Shown here: positions 1 through 7,357 of the stretch, in pieces
Numbering within the stretch: position 1 is the first letter of the stretch
Layout: each line of letters opens with the position of its first letter
NCBI GenBank assembly: GCA_902775485.1
Contig: CACYMJ010000010.1
Coordinates: 1 to 64,000 of the forward strand
Reading direction: 5' to 3'
Source: an uncultured Lachnospiraceae bacterium
Lineage (GTDB): Bacteria; Bacillota; Clostridia; Lachnospirales; Lachnospiraceae
Length of the DNA stretch: 64,000 nucleotides
Made by a program: the position numbers and the translations under genes
The notes under the pieces: model-generated
What the model saw: only the letters and a program-made list of their open reading frames with translations
What the model was told of the DNA's origin: nothing
Database searches by the model: none

Positions 1-32
1 AATCAATGATGGGCGGATATCTTGTATACCTC

Positions 33-61
33 AACGCTTACACGAAGTAAGCGTTCTTTTT
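33..61 (+). terminator. Rho-independent terminator
   Basis: A perfect 8-bp stem (AACGCTTA at 33-40, TAAGCGTT at 48-55) with a 7-nt loop is followed by CTTTTT. It probably ends a gene lying left of the window, inside the integrative element. Confidence 0.7.
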
Positions 62-487
62 GTGTCCGAAACAGGAATTATGAACAATCTGTTAATAGTC
101 AACAAAACTGAAATTTAAAATTTAGGGTATGAAAAGAATAGATCATGTGATAGCATTTAATTAGGAAATATGATTCTCGGCGGATTTCTTGACTCGATGA
201 CGCAATTCGAATTATCGCTGTCGTTGTAGTTCACTTCTTCGAAGTTGTGTTAGTGCTCCTACTCAGCTTCACCCCCCCAGGATATGTTACATTCCGGCAG
301 TGCAGGTGTTATTGCGCCCGACTGCGAACAACAGGATGTATATCTTCTTTTCCCGGAGCGTTCAATCTTGGCTCGCGGAAAAGCAGATATGCATAGTATG
401 GCTTGGCCGTTTTGGTAGCTGTTTCTCATACATCACTTTGAGAAGACCGGACGGCTTGGTTAAGTGCGGCACATGAGGTGAAAATAC
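62..487. other. Non-coding stretch upstream of the excisionase
   Basis: I see no convincing gene here on either strand. The stretch contains short inverted repeats (for example CTTCTTCGAAG near 232-242) and a run of seven C near 273-279. Position suggests a leader or regulatory region of the integrative element ahead of the excisionase. No known RNA family is recognised, and only the AGGTGA-like ribosome site just before 488 can be assigned. Confidence 0.4.
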
Positions 488-691
488 ATGGAAAAACGTA
501 AATCAGAAGAAAACTACAAGAATAAGAGAATGTTGTCGTGGGATGAAGCTCGTGAATATTGTGGATTGGGGCGCACATCAGTGCGGAACTATTGCGACAA
601 GATAGGTGCCACCTGGCATTACGGCAAACGAGTCCTATTTGATCGGGAAAAGATAGATAAAGACATTAATGCGAAATTGAAATTGAAGTGA
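488..691 (+). CDS. xis: Excisionase-like small DNA-binding protein
   Basis: This basic 67-residue protein contains a winged-helix/MerR-like HTH. The core runs MLSWDEAREYCGLGRTSVRN and then a wing (WHYGKRVLFDREKID), which is the layout of Tn916-type excisionases and 'excisionase family' HTH proteins. Such proteins bend the element's end to steer the adjacent integrase toward excision. The gene lies 176 bp upstream of a tyrosine integrase on the same strand, the usual xis-int order of conjugative elements in Firmicutes. AGGTGA is placed well before the ATG. The assignment rests on size, fold pattern and position; a role as a simple transcriptional regulator of int cannot be excluded. Confidence 0.8.
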   Translation: MEKRKSEENYKNKRMLSWDEAREYCGLGRTSVRNYCDKIGATWHYGKRVLFDREKIDKDINAKLKLK

Positions 692-867
692 TGCTCAGCA
701 CAGGTATAAGTGTGAACATCAATATGTTGTATTCTCATATATCGATAAACACGCTGATATCCTAACTGTCAAGCGAAGAATTAGATGCCCTGTCAATAGA
801 CTTACTTATTTAAGGAAGGTAGATTTTTGGTATACAACACAATGATTTATATAAGGAGGAATTAACG

Positions 868-1971
868 ATGGCAAAGAAGAAAAGATCTGATGGAAGGTTT
901 AAGAAGTCAATAAATTATAATGGAAAGACATACTACGTGTATGGAAAATCGATTCAGGAAGTGGAACAGAAGGCTGTAAAAAAGCGCCAGGAACTTGAAG
1001 ATGGGATTTATGACCATGAGAATCCAAGGATGGGATGCTACTATCAGCGTTGGAGTGACAATAGAATCGGAATAGTTAAAGAGTCAACTCGATGTGTACA
1101 AGGTCATTTTTTTAATACCATAAAAGGCATCAAGATCGGTGGTATTTCCTTCGAAGACTTAAGGATAGCTGATGTAAAGCCTGATGATATACGGATAATA
1201 CAGAAGGAATTATTGGACAGCGGAAATTCTGCGCAGACAGTCAACGATAAGATTGCATTCATATCCCATATGTTCAATGATGCACTGAAGGAGAGATACA
1301 TTGATTACAATCCGTGTATGCCGATAAGGAATCTAAAGCACACTGAAAAAAAGGCACGCGACACAATACATAGAGCTCTGACAAAAGATGAAACAAAAGC
1401 ATTTTTTGAGGCCGCTGAGAATTCGTATTATTACGATATATATCGTTTGGGGATTAATACCGGTATGCGTATTGGTGAAATTGGAGCATTGTATGAAGCC
1501 GACATACGTAATGATATGATCCACATAGAGAAGACTGTAATGCGTACAACAACGGGCAGTTATACTATCGCAGAGATTCCCAAAACTCTACCAAGCATAC
1601 GTACGATTCCGTTAAACGATAGTATCCGCGAGATTATCAAACATCAACAGGAAATCAATCGGATGATCGACGGTGACAAGATCAGATCTATAAATGATAC
1701 GATTTTCAAGGCATATGAACGTGGTATACTATTGGTATTCCCGATTGACCGGGACATTGAAAGAATATGTCGCCGGGCAGGCATCGAGAAGTTTACAACT
1801 CACGCCTTCAGAGCGACGTTTGCTACGAGATGCATCGAACAGGGAATTAATCCGCGAACGATTCAAGATCTGTTAGGGCACGCTGATTATAAGTTGACTA
1901 TGAACCTTTACGGGCATGTTCTGGAAGATACAAAAAACATTGCAATGCAGACAATCAAAATCGCGTTATGA
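868..1971 (+). CDS. int: Tyrosine site-specific recombinase (integrase)
   Basis: This 367-residue integrase is full length for the Tn916/ICE type. Residues 1-50 are a basic arm-binding region and about 55-155 a SAM-like core-binding domain. The catalytic domain carries all visible active-site residues: Arg201 (TGMRIGE), His312 and Arg315 (HAFRATFA), His338 (LLGH) and the nucleophile Tyr348 (MNLYGHV). An AAGGAGGA ribosome site precedes the ATG. The enzyme catalyses strand exchange between attP and attB. Its stop codon is followed within 6 bp by two 12-bp-spaced repeats and then by a core/terminator repeat, so this is the right end of an integrative element whose body lies left of the window. 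Nothing suggests inactivation. Confidence 0.95.
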   Translation: MAKKKRSDGRFKKSINYNGKTYYVYGKSIQEVEQKAVKKRQELEDGIYDHENPRMGCYYQRWSDNRIGIVKESTRCVQGHFFNTIKGIKIGGISFEDLRIADVKPDDIRIIQKELLDSGNSAQTVNDKIAFISHMFNDALKERYIDYNPCMPIRNLKHTEKKARDTIHRALTKDETKAFFEAAENSYYYDIYRLGINTGMRIGEIGALYEADIRNDMIHIEKTVMRTTTGSYTIAEIPKTLPSIRTIPLNDSIREIIKHQQEINRMIDGDKIRSINDTIFKAYERGILLVFPIDRDIERICRRAGIEKFTTHAFRATFATRCIEQGINPRTIQDLLGHADYKLTMNLYGHVLEDTKNIAMQTIKIAL

Positions 1972-1975
1972 TCTG

Positions 1976-1997
1976 AACGGGTCAAACAACGGGTCAA
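1976..1997 (+). repeat. Putative integrase arm-binding direct repeats
   Basis: AACGGGTCAA occurs at 1976-1985 and again at 1988-1997, a 12-bp period, starting 5 bp after the integrase stop codon. Tn916-type integrases bind paired direct repeats near the element ends. A similarly spaced GGGGGAAA pair occurs at 25703-25722, with the same distance to the core. The binding role is inferred. Confidence 0.55.
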
Positions 1998-2032
1998 TAC
2001 TGACGCGAACAGCGTAAAATCGCGATGGTGGG

Positions 2033-2083
2033 AAACAGTCCCTTTTTCTGCACTGCAAAAGCCCTGATTTTCAGGGCTTTTTT
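2033..2083 (+). repeat. Putative attachment core with terminator, copy 1
   Basis: This 51-bp unit contains the core AGTCCCTTTTTCTGCA (2037-2052), then a hairpin terminator at 2057-2083 (GCCCTGA-TTT-TCAGGGC plus T-run). A second copy with six differences lies at 3706-3756, and the 16-bp core recurs exactly at 25762-25777. The position just after int suggests the right-hand attachment site. Confidence 0.6.
2057..2083 (+). terminator. Rho-independent terminator after the integrase
   Basis: AAAAGCCCTGA pairs with TCAGGGCTTTT, and the right arm runs into TTTTTT. It can end int transcription, and it is conserved in structure in copy 2 at 3730-3756. Confidence 0.8.
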
Positions 2084-2117
2084 AATAATCATTCGGCAAG
2101 GCCAATGAAGTAAATTA

Positions 2118-2146
2118 TTGACAGGACTTTGGTATTTTATTATAGC
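2118..2146 (+). promoter_or_regulatory. Sigma-A type promoter
   Basis: TTGACA at 2118-2123, a 17-bp spacer and TATAGC at 2141-2146 form a near-consensus promoter. It leads to a GGAGGGG ribosome site and the ATG of a stub ORF at 2186. Confidence 0.6.
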
Positions 2147-2185
2147 ATCAGAGTATAGGAGAATTCAGACCGGAGGGGATAATAT

Positions 2186-2257
2186 ATGAGAGAATATTTA
2201 AAGAACACAGTAATATGGGCTCTTCCCTGCAAGAGGGACATTATAAACGTCAACTAG
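2186..2257 (+). CDS. Stub ORF of 23 codons, probably a truncated gene start
   Basis: This 23-codon frame begins MREYLKNTVIWALPCKR and stops at TAG 2255-2257. It has both a good promoter (2118-2146) and a strong GGAGGGG ribosome site 7 bp upstream. I do not recognise the peptide. The well-formed expression signals in front of so short a frame suggest the remaining head of a gene whose body was lost at the junction next to the element's end. A genuine small peptide is possible. Confidence 0.35.
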   Translation: MREYLKNTVIWALPCKRDIINVN

Positions 2258-2301
2258 AAAGTGAGCCACCCGCTACTTTAAGATTAAGAAAAACCGTAAT
2301 T

Positions 2302-2958
2302 CTATTTCATACGATTCAGTATCCCGTCAATATCTATTCCGGGGTGTGTTGTATATATCTGAAGTATCTCTTCAACCAGAGACTTCTCAACCCGGTTTCT
2401 TTCGGATATCTGATCAACGGTCCTGTTTGTGTTCATATCCTTTATGATCGACTTTATCAGCTTATCCATTTCCTTTTGCGGAGGATATTTACCACTGCGT
2501 TTTAAGATGGGAGATATGTTAATTTTCTCAATACTGTACGATCTGTCCTTGCCGATCGTCATTACCATCATTGTCACGGGCTGCGTGAACCACCTCGGTC
2601 CGCAGCTTCCGGGGTTTAGGTATGTAATATCCCCGTCCTGCCTGTTCTCGTACTTATGAGAGTGTCCGTAAACGACAAAATCGATCCCGGAAAGGTCAGT
2701 CCGGGCGTGCTTTATGTTGTGAACCATGTAAAACCGGTATCCGGCTATCTCAAATTCGATATCCTTCGGAATATCCTCTGCTCAGCCCTTATCGGCGTTT
2801 CCCCTGACAAAGTATGTCTTAGCAAAAGAGCTTATCCTGTCAAATACATCCCGGGAAGCTATATCCCCACCGTGAAGGATATAATCACAGTCCTTTATTT
2901 GAGCCTCTGCCTCAGGACGAAGAAGAGAGTGCGTATCTGATATTATCGCAATCTTCAT
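2302..2958 (-). pseudogene. YfcE/MJ0936-type metallophosphoesterase broken by an in-frame TGA
   Basis: Reading from the ATG at 2958, the frame encodes MKIAIISDTHS, then HGGD, VRGNADKG and, after the break, VVYGHSHK and LNPGS. These are the metal- and phosphate-binding motifs of YfcE-type phosphodiesterases in the right order. Codon 59 is TGA (2784-2782), just after GNADKG, where the family normally has Trp, so one TGG-to-TGA change explains the break. The rest (about 159 residues) is open and includes a C-terminal helical extension of the kind seen in clostridial homologues. It is the only gene on this strand in the first 31 kb. A downstream Met (2727) could give a fragment lacking the first metal ligands. 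Confidence 0.85.
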
Positions 2959-3196
2959 AAGATGCCGGCCTCATCGGTTTATCATAGGGTTTCATGTACA
3001 GCGCCTGCACACAACGGAATAATTTAGCACAGTCAATTTATTATATGTATTGCGAAACCTTTTGGCAATAAAGACGTCACTATTGGTGCGATCTGCTTGA
3101 TAAACAGAGAGGAGTGACATTTCTGTGACATAAGAAATGGTATAACATAATCAGAAAAGGGGAGCGGACAAAACCCCAAGGAAGGAGGGCATAAAG

Positions 3197-3469
3197 ATGA
3201 CAAAGGTAATGGAGAAAGAACTGAATATGGTAACAGGTGGCAATATTATTGAAACGAGCACTGATAGTTATCTGCTTTACGACGCCGGATACATGAGTGA
3301 AATGTATACGGAAGGCGATCTGGCATTCAACTGGGTTGAAGATTCTGCAAAGGTTGATGAAGGCTGGAGCAAAGTCGGCGTTACCTGCGTGTCCAATATC
3401 GCTTACTTCAATGAATACTATAAGGATGGCAAAAAGATATCCCGCGGGGATGCAATAGCATTGCTTTAG
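3197..3469 (+). CDS. Small protein with a double-glycine type leader
   Basis: This 90-residue protein begins MTKVMEKELNMVTGG. It matches the double-glycine leader pattern (Glu-Leu followed by hydrophobics, then Gly-Gly at residues 14-15) used by C39-peptidase ABC exporters of class II bacteriocins and related peptides. The 75-residue remainder is acidic, with one Cys, several Tyr/Trp and no transmembrane segment, so it does not look like a classical pore-forming bacteriocin. An AAGGAGG site sits 8 bp before the ATG, and a terminator at 3504-3537 makes it monocistronic. No exporter, immunity or modification gene is nearby, so the export route is unknown. The leader call is from the motif; the function is unassigned. 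Confidence 0.7.
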   Translation: MTKVMEKELNMVTGGNIIETSTDSYLLYDAGYMSEMYTEGDLAFNWVEDSAKVDEGWSKVGVTCVSNIAYFNEYYKDGKKISRGDAIALL

Positions 3470-3503
3470 TCTTCTGTCCAAAACAGAACGGACTGAAACA
3501 GCA

Positions 3504-3537
3504 GAAAAAGGATCGCAGTGATGCGACCCTTTTTTTG
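3504..3537 (+). terminator. Rho-independent terminator
   Basis: AAAAAGGATCGCA and TGCGACCCTTTTTTT pair around a GTGA loop with one A-C mismatch. It ends the leader-peptide gene 35 bp after its stop. Confidence 0.85.
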
Positions 3538-3705
3538 AGACAGGAGCCCGAGCCCCTGATATGATCCTATTCAGGCAGCTAGATCATATTCCGGGATAAG
3601 CGGGCAGGCTGTTTAAAAAGACACATATTAATAAAATGGATCTTAACAAATAAGAGATTTAAAAGATGATGAAGGGAAATTGAACCGGATATACGAGAAG
3701 GTTAA

Positions 3706-3756
3706 AAACAGTCTCTTTTTCTGCACGCTAAAAGCCTTGATTTTCAAGGCTTTTTT
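3706..3756 (+). repeat. Attachment-core/terminator repeat, copy 2
   Basis: This copy has 45 of 51 positions identical to 2033-2083. The core here is AGTCTCTTTTTCTGCA (3710-3725). The hairpin (3730-3756) differs by a C-to-T on one arm matched by a G-to-A on the other, so pairing is kept. There are no arm-type repeats upstream. It may be an old attachment scar or a native terminator resembling the integration target. Confidence 0.6.
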
Positions 3757-3790
3757 GTTTTGTGTCATTTTATTGTTCTGCGATTTCTGA

Positions 3791-3796
3791 TATAAT
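3791..3796 (+). promoter_or_regulatory. Probable promoter (-10 TATAAT) of the surface-polymer locus
   Basis: A consensus TATAAT lies 104 bp before the GH114-like gene and just after the copy-2 terminator. The -35 element is poor (TTTTAT at 3768-3773 with a 17-bp spacer). It is the best candidate for the start of the long + strand transcription unit. Confidence 0.4.
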
Positions 3797-3865
3797 ATTT
3801 TTCAGGGTGTCCGTTATCGTTTTTTTTGACAGCCGGAAACGAAAACATTGATCATCAGGAGGAAA

Positions 3866-3895
3866 ATGACTGAAGTATCAGGAAAGTGGAAGTGA
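3866..3895 (+). CDS. Nine-codon leader ORF
   Basis: ATG at 3866 follows an ideal AGGAGG (3858-3863) and encodes MTEVSGKWK before TGA at 3893-3895, 4 bp upstream of the next gene's ATG. The better ribosome site belongs to this mini-ORF rather than to the real gene. That suggests translational coupling, or simply an unused start. Confidence 0.3.
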   Translation: MTEVSGKWK

Positions 3896-3899
3896 ACTT

Positions 3900-4799
3900 A
3901 TGAGAAAAGCGGTTTTGATGCTCGCCGCGTCAGTATATGTACTGCTGGCGGCGTTCCCTGTCCGGGCATATGAATCTGATATACCGGATGCGGCCGCAGA
4001 GCCTGTCACGGATGCCGGGGTGGATGAGAAGAAGATATACAACGACGGATACGGGGTGTATCTGGGAGTTGATGATCTTTCCAAACTTAAGAAACTGAGC
4101 AAAAATAACGATATAATAGTAATAGAGGGTCAGTCCTTTACAAAGAAGCAGATAAAGAAGCTGAAGGAAGACGGACGGAAAGTGTACGGCTATCTGGACG
4201 CCGGGTCTCTTGAGACGTACAGACCTTATTACAAAAAGTTTAAGCATCTTAGGCTGGATCCTTATGAAAACTGGCCCGACGAATACTGGGTCGATGTTTC
4301 GGACGTCTCGTGGCAGGACTATATCGGGCGCAAGATCGCCGGAAAGCTGGCCGATAAGGGCGTGGACGGTTTTTTCATCGATAACTGCGACGTATACTCC
4401 GTATACAACGAAAAGAACAGGTTTTACAAAGGACTTGTTTCGATAATGAAAAAACTGCGAAAATTTGACAAAGACATCATCATAAACGGCGGGGATGTCT
4501 TTGTGAAGAGGCTGATAAAGGAAAAGAATACGGACCTTATCGACGCCATCAACCAGGAGACCGTGTTCAGCCGGATAGTGGATTATGATGATGACGTTTT
4601 CGCTGCCCAGAAAGCAAAAGAGAAGTGGTACTATAAGGACTATATCAAAAAGGTCAAAAAGAAGGGCCTGAAGGTCTTCCTGCTGGAATACACGACCGAT
4701 AATGCCGTCAAAAAGAAGATAGACAGCTACTGCAAAAAGAACGGCTTCAGATACTACATTTCCGGAAGGGTCAGCCTGGACGGCAAGGTACTGTACTGA
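3900..4799 (+). CDS. Secreted endo-alpha-1,4-polygalactosaminidase-like glycosidase (GH114 family)
   Basis: This 299-residue protein has an N-terminal signal peptide (about residues 1-23, cleavage near VRA-YES) and a single TIM-barrel domain from about residue 45. The family landmarks are visible: GYLDAGSLETYRP, WPDEYWVDVSD, GVDGFFIDNCDVY with acidic residues at the strand end, IINGGD, and a late LLEYT. GH114 relatives hydrolyse alpha-1,4-linked galactosamine polymers such as Pel-type exopolysaccharide. The gene sits at the head of a locus that appears to build a surface polymer, so trimming or remodelling of an amino-sugar polymer outside the membrane is plausible. Fold assignment is firm; substrate is inferred. 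Confidence 0.8.
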   Translation: MRKAVLMLAASVYVLLAAFPVRAYESDIPDAAAEPVTDAGVDEKKIYNDGYGVYLGVDDLSKLKKLSKNNDIIVIEGQSFTKKQIKKLKEDGRKVYGYLDAGSLETYRPYYKKFKHLRLDPYENWPDEYWVDVSDVSWQDYIGRKIAGKLADKGVDGFFIDNCDVYSVYNEKNRFYKGLVSIMKKLRKFDKDIIINGGDVFVKRLIKEKNTDLIDAINQETVFSRIVDYDDDVFAAQKAKEKWYYKDYIKKVKKKGLKVFLLEYTTDNAVKKKIDSYCKKNGFRYYISGRVSLDGKVLY

Positions 4800-4867
4800 T
4801 CACTGAAGGTGCGGGATCCGGAGGCGGATGATGTTCCCGGACGAACAGCAGACAGAAAAGAGGCGCC

Positions 4868-5323
4868 ATGCACAGACTGTATGAGAATGATGATATAACG
4901 ATCTTCTGGGATTCCGACAAATGCAGACACGCCAAGGTATGCGTTCATCAGAGCCCGAAGGTGTTCGAAAAGGACAGGAGACAGTGGGCGGACCCGTACG
5001 CAGCGCCGACTGCGCAGATCTGGAACACCGTTTCACAGTGCCCGTCAGGTGCTCTGACGTGCGTATACAATCACGACATAAAAGTGATCTTCGATGAAAA
5101 GAGGCAGTGCAGCCTCGCCCTCGAAGGAGACGGGGAAGTCGGGGAGTGCTGTTATGAGAATGACGGCACGGCCTGGACGATAGTCCATACCGGTGTTCTG
5201 CCCGATCATGAAGGAAGGGGCATCGCAAAACGGCTCGTGTATAAAGTTACGGAGGAAGCCGAGAAGAGAAAGATGAAAGTCATCCCCGTATGCTCGTATG
5301 CCAAAAAGGTGCTGGAGGGTTAG
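4868..5323 (+). CDS. Fused YjdI-like Fe-S domain and YjdJ-like GNAT acetyltransferase
   Basis: Residues 1-68 match the divergent mono-cluster ferredoxin domain (Fer4_19, YjdI type): Cys19, Cys25, Cys58 in CPSGA and Cys65 are the probable ligands. Residues about 75-151 match the short NATD1/YjdJ-type GNAT fold, with GVLPDHEGRGIAKRLV as the acetyl-CoA loop and VIPVCSYA at the end. In many bacteria the two are separate neighbouring genes; here they form one 151-residue chain. The acceptor is unknown. The gene lies 68 bp after the GH114-like gene and 1 bp before the first LicD gene, so it is probably co-transcribed, but nothing shows a direct role in polymer synthesis. Confidence 0.8.
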   Translation: MHRLYENDDITIFWDSDKCRHAKVCVHQSPKVFEKDRRQWADPYAAPTAQIWNTVSQCPSGALTCVYNHDIKVIFDEKRQCSLALEGDGEVGECCYENDGTAWTIVHTGVLPDHEGRGIAKRLVYKVTEEAEKRKMKVIPVCSYAKKVLEG

Positions 5324-5324
5324 G

Positions 5325-6824
5325 ATGGGATACATATTGTTCGGTGCCGGAAAACGCGGCAGGGAAATGCTCCAAAGTCTTGGCGCGGAAAATGTAAAAC
5401 TGTTCTTTGACAATTCTCTCGGTATCATCGGAAAAGATATAGAGGGAAAAAAGATATGCCATTTTGATAAATACGTAAGTGAGCATCCGGTGAATGAGAG
5501 TGTGGTGATATGCGTCGAGGATGAACTGCGCGCTGTCAGCATCGCCGTTCAGCTCGAAGAAGCCGGCATAAAAGATTATATCTACTGGGATGAAGCAGGC
5601 AGCGGTGAGAATCCGGGCGTATTAAGGGAAAGACACGCAAGACGGATGGCGGATCTGTACTGCGGACTGTACAAAAAGGTCAGCGCCGAAAAAGATTATC
5701 TGAGGGCGCATTTCAGACCGCAGGATATCACCCCGGCGACAGGTTTTTTGCGTAAAAAGCAGCTGCGGCTCGTTGAATATGCCAGGGAGCTGCTGCTTGA
5801 GCTGCGCAAGCTTGACATACATCCGATATTATCTGCCGGCAATCTGCTCGGACTCGTAAGAAACGGCGGCTTTCTTCCCTGGGATGACGATATCGATCTC
5901 AAACTGCTAAGAGGTGAGTATGAGCGGTTAAAAGAGTACTGCAAAGCGAATTTTGTTTACGCGAAGTATACCGGACGATACAGGGACGAGCATTTTGACG
6001 AATACGGAAATTTCAAGAAGGAACTGTTCGAGAGGAACCCTGACCGCTACATTCTGCTTGAAACGCCACTCCATATACAGATAATGAAGGGCCAAAATCT
6101 GTTTGACGGATGTAGCATAGATCTTTTTGTAATAGATTCGTATAAAGATGTTTATGATTTCGCAACACACTGGGAACGCCTCATGCAGTTAAAAGAAGAG
6201 ATAACAGCCAGTGTGAACTGCAGTGAAGAGTATGATGCCATAGAGAGATTTATCGACGAGGACAGGAAGTTTTGGGATGAGGACGGTAACAACCTGTTTT
6301 ACGGAGCGGATAATGTGGAATCCTATGCATATTATCTGGATTATGATAAGTGGCTGAGAAGGGATGATGTTTTTCCGCTTGGAGAGGCGGTCTATGAGAC
6401 CGGGGTATTTTATGTGCCGGCTCACCGGGAGGAATGCGTTGAATATGTTTTCGGACGCAACTGGCGGTCCCTTCCGGAAAAGATCGGCATCCCCGATCAT
6501 TCGTACTGGCAGGATTTCATAATGTCCGTCTACACATGCGCCGATATAATTTATACGGATAAATATAACATACTCTGTTATCTTGAACTGTACGAACAGC
6601 TCAGGAAAAAGAACATTTATGCCCGCATCATACTGACCGGAAAGTTGGAGAGGGCAGTCACCGATACGTTTGATGTTTTCGGGGCAGAGATCTCGGATAC
6701 GATCAACAGGGAAGCGGATATCGTTTATACGGATGAGATCGATGCCGCACTTATATATCATGACCCAAAGATCATCCGGTACAAGAGTACAGGTGACGGC
6801 AGATTTGTGACCGAAGATACATGA
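5325..6824 (+). CDS. LicD-family phosphotransferase with N-terminal Rossmann module (LicD-A)
   Basis: Start is taken at ATG 5325 (GGAGGG at 5314-5319) rather than an upstream Met, because paralogues begin at the same point. Residues 1-95 are a small Rossmann-like domain opening MGYILFGAGKRG. Residues about 135-390 are the LicD domain, with NLLGLVRNGG and the metal-binding WDDDID at residues 186-191. The last ~110 residues form a further alpha/beta domain. LicD proteins transfer phosphocholine, or other phospho-alcohols, from CDP-activated donors to cell-wall glycans. With phosphonate genes downstream, the donor here may be a CMP-phosphonate; that is inference. The protein is 499 residues, much longer than classical LicD. 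Confidence 0.85.
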   Translation: MGYILFGAGKRGREMLQSLGAENVKLFFDNSLGIIGKDIEGKKICHFDKYVSEHPVNESVVICVEDELRAVSIAVQLEEAGIKDYIYWDEAGSGENPGVLRERHARRMADLYCGLYKKVSAEKDYLRAHFRPQDITPATGFLRKKQLRLVEYARELLLELRKLDIHPILSAGNLLGLVRNGGFLPWDDDIDLKLLRGEYERLKEYCKANFVYAKYTGRYRDEHFDEYGNFKKELFERNPDRYILLETPLHIQIMKGQNLFDGCSIDLFVIDSYKDVYDFATHWERLMQLKEEITASVNCSEEYDAIERFIDEDRKFWDEDGNNLFYGADNVESYAYYLDYDKWLRRDDVFPLGEAVYETGVFYVPAHREECVEYVFGRNWRSLPEKIGIPDHSYWQDFIMSVYTCADIIYTDKYNILCYLELYEQLRKKNIYARIILTGKLERAVTDTFDVFGAEISDTINREADIVYTDEIDAALIYHDPKIIRYKSTGDGRFVTEDT

Positions 6825-6888
6825 AGGGGCGAAGCGCTGCTTAAATGGCGCGGCTGTCAAAGAAAGTGACGAAGGAAAGGGATAAAAA

Positions 6889-7347
6889 ATGATTATAGGT
6901 TATACGGCGGGGGTGTTCGATCTGTTCCACATCGGCCACCTGAACCTCTTGAAGAATGCAAAAGGCATGTGTGACAAGCTCATAGTCGGCGTGACGGTCG
7001 ACGAACTTGTACAGTATAAGGGAAAGAGTGCCCTGATCCCGTTTGATGACAGGATCGAGATAGTTCGCTCGTGCAAATATGTAGATGCCGCCGTCCCGCA
7101 ATACGATATGGACAAGCTCAGGGCATGCAAAGAACTCGGAGCCTCCGTTCTTTTTGTCGGTGATGACTGGTACGGGACAGAAAAATGGCGCAAATATGAA
7201 GAGGAATTCTCAAAAGAAGGCATCAGGATAGTGTACTTCCCGTATACAAAGGGCATTTCCAGCACGAGGATCGGAGAAGCGCTTAAGGCGGTCCGCGGAT
7301 GGACGATCGAAGATATAAAAGAGAAGGATCATATTAACAAAGCCTGA
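6889..7347 (+). CDS. Cytidylyltransferase-fold protein, TagD-like
   Basis: This 152-residue protein has the nucleotidyltransferase signature GVFDLFHIGHLN (HIGH at residues 14-17). A GDDWYGTEKW segment and the terminal GISSTRI motif are typical of glycerol-3-phosphate and related cytidylyltransferases. The family joins CTP to a phospho-alcohol, releasing pyrophosphate, to give the CDP-alcohol donors used by teichoic-acid primases or LicD enzymes. A good GGAAAGGGA site precedes the ATG. The gene is followed 10 bp later by an ATP-PPase gene. TagD itself acts on glycerol-3-phosphate; no teichoic polymerase is nearby, so the substrate could be another phospho-alcohol passed to a LicD in this locus. 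Confidence 0.85.
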   Translation: MIIGYTAGVFDLFHIGHLNLLKNAKGMCDKLIVGVTVDELVQYKGKSALIPFDDRIEIVRSCKYVDAAVPQYDMDKLRACKELGASVLFVGDDWYGTEKWRKYEEEFSKEGIRIVYFPYTKGISSTRIGEALKAVRGWTIEDIKEKDHINKA

Positions 7348-7357
7348 CCGGAGAAAG

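Noticed and set aside
1..2083. A prophage
   Set aside because: Only excisionase and integrase are seen; no phage structural or lysis gene is present, and the layout fits a conjugative or other integrative element better.
2215..2940. Several + strand ORFs
   Set aside because: They are antisense to the phosphoesterase pseudogene, whose motifs on the - strand are unmistakable.
2302..2958. TGA in the phosphoesterase as a selenocysteine codon
   Set aside because: The family has Trp, not Cys, at this place, and I saw no SECIS-like hairpin argument; a point mutation is simpler.
5298..5324. Upstream Met as start of the first LicD gene
   Set aside because: It lies inside the preceding gene, while ATG 5325 has GGAGGG and aligns with the paralogues' starts.
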